DNA from: Candidatus Nitrosacidococcus tergens
Lineage (GTDB): Bacteria; Pseudomonadota; Gammaproteobacteria; Nitrosococcales; Nitrosococcaceae
NCBI RefSeq assembly: GCF_902810445.1
Contig: NZ_LR778175.1
Coordinates: 558,001-622,000, forward strand
Direction: 5' to 3'
DNA: 64,000 nt
Numbering within the stretch: position 1 is the stretch's first letter; each line of letters opens with the position of its first letter. A model generated the notes under the pieces. That model was not told the origin of the DNA. It did not search any database and saw nothing but the letters and a program-made list of their open reading frames with translations. Shown piece by piece: positions 9,058 through 16,502 of this stretch. The position numbers and the translations under genes are program-made.

Positions 9058-10239
9058 ATGCCTATTTCTTCTTTTCATCCACCTACTCGAATTTTATTGG
9101 GCCCAGGCCCATCTGATGTAAGCCCTCGAATTTTAGAAGCTATGTCTCGTCCTACCATTGGTCATTTAGATCCATTTTTCGTTGCCATGATGGATGAAAT
9201 GAAATCTTTACTACAATATACCTTTCAAACCCAAAACGATCTCACTTTTTCGGTTTCCGCTCCCGGTAGTGCAGGGATGGAAACTTGCTTTGTTAACTTA
9301 TTAGAACCAGGAGATAAAGCCATTGTTTGCCAAAACGGGGTGTTTGGTGGTCGGATGAAAGAAAATGTAGAACGATGCGGTGCTACCCCAATTATGATAC
9401 AGGATTCTTGGGGAAAACCTGTAGATCCAAATAAGCTCGAAGAAACCCTTAAGATACACCCAGATACAAAAGTGGTTGCTTTTGTCCATGCAGAAACTTC
9501 TACAGGTGCTCAATCAGATGTAAAAACTTTAGTAGAGATTGCTCACCGCTATGGTTGTCTTACTATTGTAGATACGGTGACTTCCTTAGGAGGTAGTCCA
9601 GTAAAAGTAGACGAATGGAAAATTGATGCCATTTATTCAGGTAGCCAAAAATGTCTTTCCTGCACTCCTGGGCTTTCTCCAGTAAGTTTTAGTCCACGGG
9701 CAGTAGAAAAAATAAAAACTCGAAAAACAAAAGCTCAGAGTTGGTTTTTAGATTTAGGGTTAGTGAGCAGTTACTGGGGTGGGATAGGTAAGCGAGCCTA
9801 TCATCATACTGCACCGATTAACGCTCTTTATGGTTTACATGAAGCTCTAGTGATTTTACAAGAGGAAGGAATTGAGCAATCTTGGGCAAGGCACGATCGC
9901 AACCATCAAATACTTAAAGTAGGTCTTGAAGCTATGGGATTATCCTTTATTGTTGATCAACCTTATCGTCTTCCTCAGCTCAATGCAATTAAAATTCCTG
10001 AAGGTATTGAAGATGCCACAGTACGTACTCAGCTATTACAACAATATGGGATAGAAATAGGAGCTGGACTAGGAGATATGGCAGGCAAAATATGGCGTGT
10101 TGGCTTAATGGGGCATAGTGCTAATTTACGTAACGTCTTAATCTTCCTAGGCGCGTTGGAAAAGATTCTAAGCGACTTAGGTGCCAAAATAGAAGTGGGA
10201 GCAGCAACTAAAGCAGCTTCTTTAAAAGCAGCAGCATAA
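9058..10239 (+). CDS. alanine/serine-glyoxylate aminotransferase (class V PLP enzyme)
   Basis: A PLP-dependent aminotransferase of 393 residues that converts glyoxylate to glycine using alanine or serine. It shows the N-terminal LLGPGPSDVSPRILEAM, the cofactor-binding SAPGSAGMET (67-76), the PLP aspartate in VDTVTSLGG, and the Schiff-base lysine K198 in SGSQKCL. The ribosome binding site is AGGAG. Between glycolate oxidase and glycerate kinase it completes a C2 (photorespiratory) route, consistent with an oxygen-exposed RuBisCO 20 kb away. The sequence does not settle whether alanine or serine is the preferred donor. The last 15 residues are an Ala/Lys-rich tail. Confidence 0.9.
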   Translation: MPISSFHPPTRILLGPGPSDVSPRILEAMSRPTIGHLDPFFVAMMDEMKSLLQYTFQTQNDLTFSVSAPGSAGMETCFVNLLEPGDKAIVCQNGVFGGRMKENVERCGATPIMIQDSWGKPVDPNKLEETLKIHPDTKVVAFVHAETSTGAQSDVKTLVEIAHRYGCLTIVDTVTSLGGSPVKVDEWKIDAIYSGSQKCLSCTPGLSPVSFSPRAVEKIKTRKTKAQSWFLDLGLVSSYWGGIGKRAYHHTAPINALYGLHEALVILQEEGIEQSWARHDRNHQILKVGLEAMGLSFIVDQPYRLPQLNAIKIPEGIEDATVRTQLLQQYGIEIGAGLGDMAGKIWRVGLMGHSANLRNVLIFLGALEKILSDLGAKIEVGAATKAASLKAAA

Positions 10240-10262
10240 TAAAAGCTACTCAGAGGTTAGAG

Positions 10263-11327
10263 GTGGAAGTTATTAATCATAATAAGGAAATATCTAACAC
10301 CTCTATTTCTTCTCCTCCATTTGAAATAAGCTATGAGAATCTTGCCGATATTAAAGATATCCTTAGTGAGCAAAATATACTATGTGCTATAAGATTCGGT
10401 GATTATTTAACTAGTATAGATGATCCTAGAGTAATTACTGTTAATTTACCTGAACTACAAGTATCACAATTATCTACAGTTGAGGTTTGGCGCACTACTC
10501 AAAAATTTGAAACGGGATACGATAAAGAAAGGGGGATTTGGTATAGTCGAACCGATTCTATATTATTCGGTTATCTTCAAATTGAAGAGGATAATATCTC
10601 AAGTTTAAATGAAATTACTTATCGTATCTATCGCTCTATCATTGAGTGCCAACAAAATTTAAATTATCCATATTTGTTAAGAACATGGAATTATTTACCT
10701 CATATTCATAATGAGGAGGAAGGCTTAGAGCGGTATCGGGCTTTTTGCTTGGGTCGCCATCGAATTTTAGAAACCCTTCCAAACTTTGAGCGTTTTTTAG
10801 TCGCTGCTACAGCAATGGGTACGAGCACAGGAAAAATTCTTGTTTATTTCCTTGCAACGACTAGTCCTGGAGAACGAGTAGAAAATCCCCGCCAAGTTAG
10901 TGCTTTTCGATATCCATTTTATTATGCTCCCCGCAGTCCTTCCTTTTCTCGGGCTACATTAAAAAAATGGCACTCTGAAATTCACTTTTATATTTCGGGT
11001 ACAGCTAGTATCATTGGTCACGAAACTAAGCATATTGGAAAGCCACTGACCCAATTAGAAGAAACTTTAAACAATTTGGCTGCACTGATAAAAAATGCTA
11101 ATCAGTCTCATCAGTTACGGATTAAGAATCTACAAGAGCTTAGCTTATTAAAAATTTATATTCGGCAAGGCATAGAGGTAGGTCCTATTGCTCAATATTT
11201 AAAAGAAACTCTTAGAAATACAGTACCTACAATTTTTCTTCAAGGAGATATTTGCCGAGAAGAATTATTAGTAGAAATTGAAGCATTTTACCGAGAGCAG
11301 ATAAAAATTAGTGAATTAACTTACTAG
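10263..11327 (+). CDS. FkbO/Hyg5-family chorismatase (XanB2-like)
   Basis: A 354-residue protein with the look of chorismate-hydrolysing enzymes: YRAFCLGRHRILE, ATAMGTSTGKILVYFLATTSPG (about 182-203), ENPRQVSAFRYP, FSRATL, FYISGTASIIGHETKH and the C-terminal LQGDICREELLVEIEAFY, which holds the conserved Glu region. The family cleaves chorismate to pyruvate plus a dihydroxycyclohexadiene acid, or to 3- or 4-hydroxybenzoate as in XanB2. The start is GTG behind GAGG, 23 bp after the aminotransferase gene. Its 3' end overlaps convergent dapE by 12 bp. It could supply 4-hydroxybenzoate for ubiquinone or a starter for an aryl-polyene pigment; that is inference. Confidence 0.75.
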   Translation: MEVINHNKEISNTSISSPPFEISYENLADIKDILSEQNILCAIRFGDYLTSIDDPRVITVNLPELQVSQLSTVEVWRTTQKFETGYDKERGIWYSRTDSILFGYLQIEEDNISSLNEITYRIYRSIIECQQNLNYPYLLRTWNYLPHIHNEEEGLERYRAFCLGRHRILETLPNFERFLVAATAMGTSTGKILVYFLATTSPGERVENPRQVSAFRYPFYYAPRSPSFSRATLKKWHSEIHFYISGTASIIGHETKHIGKPLTQLEETLNNLAALIKNANQSHQLRIKNLQELSLLKIYIRQGIEVGPIAQYLKETLRNTVPTIFLQGDICREELLVEIEAFYREQIKISELTY

Positions 11328-12449
11328 TAAAAGCTCTAAAGTTCGAATGTAGATTTGAGACAGTTGATCTAGCTCTGCAATGGCTACATGTTCATCAATT
11401 TGATGGATACTTTTATTTACTGGTCCTAACTCTATTACCTGTGTACCAGTGGGAGCAATAAATCGCCCATCTGAGGTACCACCACTAGTTGAGAGTTTCG
11501 TTTCAATACCCGTGATTTCCTTAATTGCTTTTACGACTGCTATTGCTAAAGTTGCGTTTTCTTGAGTTCGGAATGGTAGGCCAGAGAGATGCCAATTAAT
11601 AGTATATTTTAAGCGATGGCGGGAAAGAATATCAGCGACTCGATATTTTAATTCACTATCTGTAACCTCTGTAGAATAACGAAAGTTAAATAGCACTTCT
11701 AGATCCCCTGGAATTACATTAGTTGCCCCTGTACCACTGCGAATATTTGAAATTTGAAAACTGGTAGGAGGAAAATCCTCATTTCCCTCATCCCATCGAG
11801 TGTTACATAGTTCTAATAATGCTTCTGCAAAGCTATGAATAGGATTATCAGCTAATTGAGGATAGGCAATATGCCCTTGAATACCATGAACAAGTAAGGT
11901 TCCGTTGAGAGATCCTCTACGACCATTTTTGATTTGATCACCCACTTGCTCAAGACTACTGGGTTCACCCACTAAACAAAAATCTATTTTTTCTCCTCGC
12001 TTTTGTAATACTTCTATTACCTTAGCAGTACCATCTACTGCAATTCCTTCTTCATCGCTAGTAATGAGTAAAGCAATAGAGCCTTGATAATCAGGGTGAA
12101 TAGAAATAAATTGCTCACAGGCAGTTACCATAGCAGCGAGACCACCTTTCATATCTGCTGCTCCACGTCCATAAAGAATTCCATCTTTAATGGTTGGGGT
12201 AAAAGGATCGTTCGTCCATTTTTCTTTAGGTCCAGTAGGTACTACATCTGTATGACCTGCAAATACAAATAGAGGAGAGCTTTTACCTCGGCGAATCCAA
12301 AGATTTTGTACTTCCCCAAAAGGCATATATTCAGCATGAAAGCCTATTTTCTCGAGATGATCAACCAATATCTTCTGGCACCCTGCATCATCTGAGGTAA
12401 TTGAAGGACAAGCAATTAGTTCTTTAGTAAGTGCTAAAGTAGCAGACAT
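11316..12449 (-). CDS. dapE: succinyl-diaminopimelate desuccinylase
   Basis: M20-family dizinc hydrolase of 377 residues that makes LL-diaminopimelate and succinate in lysine and peptidoglycan synthesis. Metal-site motifs are FAGHTDVVPTGP (about 64-75), GRGAADMKGG (about 94-103), TSDEEG (about 130-135) and the C-terminal STSGGTSDGRFI, with IHQIDEHV after it. It follows dapD on the same strand with a 16-bp gap, so dapD-dapE are probably co-transcribed, in the order of the pathway apart from the aminotransferase step. Confidence 0.97.
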   Translation of the reverse strand: MSATLALTKELIACPSITSDDAGCQKILVDHLEKIGFHAEYMPFGEVQNLWIRRGKSSPLFVFAGHTDVVPTGPKEKWTNDPFTPTIKDGILYGRGAADMKGGLAAMVTACEQFISIHPDYQGSIALLITSDEEGIAVDGTAKVIEVLQKRGEKIDFCLVGEPSSLEQVGDQIKNGRRGSLNGTLLVHGIQGHIAYPQLADNPIHSFAEALLELCNTRWDEGNEDFPPTSFQISNIRSGTGATNVIPGDLEVLFNFRYSTEVTDSELKYRVADILSRHRLKYTINWHLSGLPFRTQENATLAIAVVKAIKEITGIETKLSTSGGTSDGRFIAPTGTQVIELGPVNKSIHQIDEHVAIAELDQLSQIYIRTLELLLVS

Positions 12450-12465
12450 AATTGAATGATGTTAT

Positions 12466-13287
12466 TTAAATATCACGGAGTAATTCATTAATCCCCACTT
12501 TACTGCGGGTCTTTTCATCTACTTGCTTTACAATTACAGCACAGTAAAGACTATAGGTACTATCTTTAGAGGGAAGGTTACCAGAAACTACTACAGAGCC
12601 TGCGGGAATTCGTCCATAGCTTATTTCACCAGTTGCTCTATTTAGAATTTTTGTACTTTGACCAATGAATACACCCATGGAAATAACCGATCCTTTCTCT
12701 ACAATAACTCCTTCTACTACTTCAGATCGGGCACCAATAAAACAATCATCTTCAATAATCGTAGGGTAAGCCTGTAAAGGTTCTAATACGCCACCGATGC
12801 CCACCCCTCCAGAGAGATGAACATTCTTTCCAATTTGAGCACAAGACCCTACGGTTGCCCAAGTATCCACCATAGTACCTTCATCCACATAAGCACCAAT
12901 ATTTACATAGGAAGGCATTAGTACCACACTAGGAGCGATAAACGCACCTTTACGTACTGTAGCTGGTGGAACGACCCTTATATTATCTTTTTGAAAATCA
13001 TTCAAGGTATATTGTTCGTATTTTGGAGGTACTTTGTCAAAATAATGAGTAAATCCCCCTTGAATAAGGGAGTTATCAGAAAGCCTAAAAGAAAGTAATA
13101 CTGCTTTTTTAAGCCATTTGTTGACTTGCCATCTTCCTTCTTTCTTTTCTGCTACTCGGGCTTGGCCTGTATTTAAGAGCTGTAGTGCTTCTGATACTGC
13201 TCTTCTAATCTTAGCTTCTCCATTATGGGGATTAATTTCAGATCTGTGTTCAAAAGCCTCTTCAATAACAGCTTGAATGTTACTCAT
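12466..13287 (-). CDS. dapD: tetrahydrodipicolinate N-succinyltransferase
   Basis: A left-handed beta-helix acyltransferase of 273 residues. It uses succinyl-CoA to block the amino group of tetrahydrodipicolinate. Hexapeptide repeats run from about residue 105 to 240 (for example VVLMPSYVNIGAYVDEGTMVDTWATVGSCAQIG and SVISMGVFIGQSTKI), and the length matches E. coli DapD. It lies directly upstream of dapE and 32 bp downstream of the DUF815 ATPase gene, all on the minus strand. Confidence 0.97.
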   Translation of the reverse strand: MSNIQAVIEEAFEHRSEINPHNGEAKIRRAVSEALQLLNTGQARVAEKKEGRWQVNKWLKKAVLLSFRLSDNSLIQGGFTHYFDKVPPKYEQYTLNDFQKDNIRVVPPATVRKGAFIAPSVVLMPSYVNIGAYVDEGTMVDTWATVGSCAQIGKNVHLSGGVGIGGVLEPLQAYPTIIEDDCFIGARSEVVEGVIVEKGSVISMGVFIGQSTKILNRATGEISYGRIPAGSVVVSGNLPSKDSTYSLYCAVIVKQVDEKTRSKVGINELLRDI

Positions 13288-13319
13288 AAGTCTATATTAT
13301 TCCAGTATATTTTAAATTT

Positions 13320-14207
13320 TTATCTAAATTTATTCTTGAGTTTTTGGGATCCTGTAAAATCTTGAGCAAATTGCCAAGCAGTACGTCCGCTTCTTGATCC
13401 TCTTGCCAATGCCCATTGCAAAGCCGCCTTATCTGCCTCTTCCCATAGTTCTGGGCCTATTTCATGATACTGAAGCCAAGTATGTATAATATCAAGATAG
13501 CCTTGCTGATTTATGGGATAAAAAGATAACCATAGCCCAAATCGATCAGAGAGAGCAATTTTTTCCTCTACTGCCTCTCCATGGTGAATTTCATTATTTA
13601 TTAGTTGTGTTTGTTGGTTTTCTAATTCATATTCAGGGAGTAAGTGGCGACGATTGGAAGTGGCATAAACTAATACATTTTTTGGAGCAGTACTTATAGA
13701 ACCATCTAAAACAACTTTCAAAGATTTATAGCCAGGATCATCTGCTTCAAATGAGAGATCATCACAGAACAATATAAAATACTCAGGACGTTGTATCACC
13801 TGAGCAATAATATCAGGTAAATGAATTAATTCGTGTTTATCTACTTCAATTAGCCTTAGACCTTGATAAGCAAACTTATTGAGAATAGCTTTAACTAAGG
13901 AAGATTTTCCTGTACCTCGAGAACCCCATAAAAGTACATTATTTGCTGGTAACCCTGAAATAAACTGGCGAGTATTTTGGATTAACCGCTGCTTTTGGGA
14001 ATCTACTCCGCACAAATGTTTTAGCTGAATAGAATGGGTATTTGAAATAGGTTCCAAATAACCTGAATGACTTAAGTGGGTGGATCGCCAGCGAAAAGCA
14101 ATGAATGATTCCCAATCAAGAACTCTATCTTGGGGAAAAAAACGACATTCAATACGGCTAATTAAATCTAATGCTCTATCAATTAGTTGTTGAGTAGTTA
14201 AAGACAT
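13320..14207 (-). CDS. DUF815 AAA+ ATPase
   Basis: A cytoplasmic P-loop ATPase of 295 residues. Walker A is GSRGTGKS at 95-102. Walker B is in YFILFCDDLSFEADD (about 143-157), and an arginine-containing sensor region (YATSNRRHLLPEY) follows. This matches the DUF815 family, whose cellular function is not established. It is the first gene of a minus-strand group with dapD and dapE and diverges from the initiator-tRNA operon. Confidence 0.88.
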   Translation of the reverse strand: MSLTTQQLIDRALDLISRIECRFFPQDRVLDWESFIAFRWRSTHLSHSGYLEPISNTHSIQLKHLCGVDSQKQRLIQNTRQFISGLPANNVLLWGSRGTGKSSLVKAILNKFAYQGLRLIEVDKHELIHLPDIIAQVIQRPEYFILFCDDLSFEADDPGYKSLKVVLDGSISTAPKNVLVYATSNRRHLLPEYELENQQTQLINNEIHHGEAVEEKIALSDRFGLWLSFYPINQQGYLDIIHTWLQYHEIGPELWEEADKAALQWALARGSRSGRTAWQFAQDFTGSQKLKNKFR

Positions 14208-14312
14208 CGGTATTTTATAGATACTACTGTTTATAGTTATAAATAATTAAACAATCAGTAAATAAATTAATAATTACTATAGGCAAATAACTGGCTTTAA
14301 TCAATTTACCAC

Positions 14313-14341
14313 TTGAAAGTAACCATTATATTAAGTATTAT
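14313..14341 (+). promoter_or_regulatory. sigma-70 promoter for initiator tRNA/rimP operon
   Basis: A -35 box TTGAAA (14313-14318) and a -10 box TATTAT (14336-14341) are separated by exactly 17 bp. Transcription would begin near 14348, just ahead of the tRNA. The match is strong even against this AT-rich background. Confidence 0.75.
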
Positions 14342-14355
14342 ATTTAAACTTGTGA

Positions 14356-14432
<77 letters not shown>

Positions 14433-14470
14433 CATTATGTATGTTAATTATATAATATAGTATTTAGAAT

Positions 14471-14491
14471 AGGGCCGCTGGCCCTTTTTTT
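14471..14491 (+). terminator. intrinsic terminator after the initiator tRNA
   Basis: AGGGCC-GCT-GGCCCT forms a 6-bp GC-rich stem with a 3-nt loop and is followed directly by seven T. It lies between the tRNA and rimP, so it would partly separate tRNA from mRNA expression. Readthrough or another promoter must feed rimP. Confidence 0.8.
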
Positions 14492-14508
14492 GTTTTAAAT
14501 GATTAAGT

Positions 14509-14964
14509 ATGTGGGATAGGGAAAGTATTTATACTGTAATAATGCCAACTATTACTACCTTAGGCTATGAGCTAGTAGGTATAGAATGCCATGTCAATCA
14601 TAGAAATTCCCTCTTACGTGTATATATTGATTCAGATTTAGGAATTACAGTAGATGACTGTGAAAATGTAAGTCATCAAGTGGGTGCTTTACTAGAGATA
14701 GAAAAGCCAAATATGGGATCTTACACTCTAGAGGTATCTTCTCCTGGGCTTGATCGACCTCTTTTCACTAAAGCACACTATGTTCGATTTATCGCAAATG
14801 ACATTTCAATTATGCTCTATGAGGCTTTAGATGGACAAAAAAAATTAAAGGGCTTACTAAAGGCTGTTCTTGAAGATGAAATTGTAATTGTAGTCACTGG
14901 GAAAGATTTCCAAATTCCATTGTCGAATATAAGAAAAGCGCGTTTAGTACCAAAGATAAATTAA
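14509..14964 (+). CDS. rimP: ribosome maturation factor RimP
   Basis: A 151-residue 30S assembly factor. The N-terminal alpha/beta domain holds LGYELVGIECH and the LRVYIDS strand. The conserved signature SSPGLDRPLFTKAHY lies at about 82-96, and the C-terminal SH3-like domain ends in NIRKARLVPKI. It is the first protein gene of the nusA-infB operon and ends 18 bp before nusA. No strong ribosome binding site precedes the ATG, but the alignment to the family N-terminus supports this start. Confidence 0.96.
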   Translation: MWDRESIYTVIMPTITTLGYELVGIECHVNHRNSLLRVYIDSDLGITVDDCENVSHQVGALLEIEKPNMGSYTLEVSSPGLDRPLFTKAHYVRFIANDISIMLYEALDGQKKLKGLLKAVLEDEIVIVVTGKDFQIPLSNIRKARLVPKIN

Positions 14965-14982
14965 GTTGGCTTAGGGTTAATA

Positions 14983-16470
14983 ATGAACAAAGAAATACTA
15001 ATGGTAGTAGACGCTGTTTCTCATGAGAAAGGCGTAGATAAAGAGGTAATTTTTCAAGCCCTAGAAGCGGCTCTTGTAATGGCAACCCGAAAGCGCTATT
15101 CAGAAGATATTGCAGTACGCGTTGTTATTGATCGGATAACAGGCGAGTATGAATCTTTTAGAGTATGGGAAGTGGTTGAAAATGAAGAGAGTATAGAATT
15201 TCCACACCGGCAGGTATCTTTCAGCAAGGCACAAGATCAATCACCCAATACTAAGTTAGGCGAATTTATAGAAGATCCTATAGGATCTATAGAATTTGGT
15301 CGTATTGCAGCTCAAACTGCAAAACAGGTTATTGTTCAAAAAATTAGAGAAGCAGAGCAGGCTCAAATTTTTGAAATCTATAGAAACCAAATAGGTAAAA
15401 TGATAGTAGGGGTAGTAAAACGTACTACTCAGGGCAATATTATTTTAGATTTTGGAGATAATACTGAAGGTATTATTCTACGAGAAGAAATGATTCCTCG
15501 TGAAACCGTGCGCCATGGAGATAGATTACGATGCTATCTCAAAGATGTACGTGGAGAAGGAAGAGGTCCACAATTAATAGTAAGCCGTGTTGCTCCAGAA
15601 CTTTTGATAGAGTTATTTAAGTTAGAGGTGCCAGAAATTAGCGAAAATAGAATAGAAATTAAAGGTGCTGCAAGAGATCCCGGAGTTCGAGCTAAAATTG
15701 CAGTGAAAACCAATGAATCTCGCATTGATCCGATAGGAGCATGTGTAGGAATGCGAGGATCTCGAGTACAGGCGATTTCAAATGAATTAGCAGGAGAGCG
15801 GATAGATATTGTGTTATGGGATGAAGATCCTACCCGTTTTGTGATTAATGTGATGGCACCTGCAGAAATTAGCTCTATTGTTGTAGATGAAGAAAATCAT
15901 AGTATGGATATTGCTGTAGCTGAGGAAAATTTATCTCAAGCGATTGGTCGAAGTGGGCAAAATATTCGTTTAGCTACTCAACTTACTGGTTGGTCATTAA
16001 AAGTAATGACAGAGCAGGAAGCAGGTGAAATCGGAGAGGCAGAAAATGAGGCACTACAAAAACTATTTACTGATCAACTTAATGTAGAGAAAGAAATAGC
16101 AGCTATTTTAGTACATGAAGGATTTTCTAGTATTGAAGAGATCGCTTATGTACCAGAGCAAGAGCTACTAGCTATTGATGAATTTGATCAAGAAATTGTT
16201 AAGGATCTAAGAGGGCGTGCTAGAGATGTGCTTCTTAGTCATTCTATGAATGGTGAGGAATCTCAAACCTTACAACCAAACCAAGATCTCTTAACATTAG
16301 AGGGTATTGATAAAGTATTAGCTGATAAATTTGCAATGGTAGGCATTTTCACGAGGGATGATTTAGCTGAACAAGCAGTAGATGATCTTATTGAAATCGA
16401 AGGGGTCGATAGGGAACAAGCCGCTCGTTTAATTATGGCAGCTAGAGAAGCTTGGTTTGCTAATGAGTAG
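14983..16470 (+). CDS. nusA: transcription termination/antitermination factor NusA
   Basis: An RNA-polymerase-binding protein of 495 residues. It has an N-terminal RNAP-binding domain (1-125), an S1 domain (about 135-200), two KH domains (about 230-345, with GACVGMRGSRVQAI and the second KH's SQAIGRSGQNIRLA) and two C-terminal acidic repeats (about 365-490), as in gammaproteobacterial NusA. It starts 18 bp after rimP and precedes infB by 32 bp, the standard order. Confidence 0.98.
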   Translation: MNKEILMVVDAVSHEKGVDKEVIFQALEAALVMATRKRYSEDIAVRVVIDRITGEYESFRVWEVVENEESIEFPHRQVSFSKAQDQSPNTKLGEFIEDPIGSIEFGRIAAQTAKQVIVQKIREAEQAQIFEIYRNQIGKMIVGVVKRTTQGNIILDFGDNTEGIILREEMIPRETVRHGDRLRCYLKDVRGEGRGPQLIVSRVAPELLIELFKLEVPEISENRIEIKGAARDPGVRAKIAVKTNESRIDPIGACVGMRGSRVQAISNELAGERIDIVLWDEDPTRFVINVMAPAEISSIVVDEENHSMDIAVAEENLSQAIGRSGQNIRLATQLTGWSLKVMTEQEAGEIGEAENEALQKLFTDQLNVEKEIAAILVHEGFSSIEEIAYVPEQELLAIDEFDQEIVKDLRGRARDVLLSHSMNGEESQTLQPNQDLLTLEGIDKVLADKFAMVGIFTRDDLAEQAVDDLIEIEGVDREQAARLIMAAREAWFANE

Positions 16471-16502
16471 TAGCAAAAAGCTTAAGAAGTAAAAGGTGAA
16501 AC

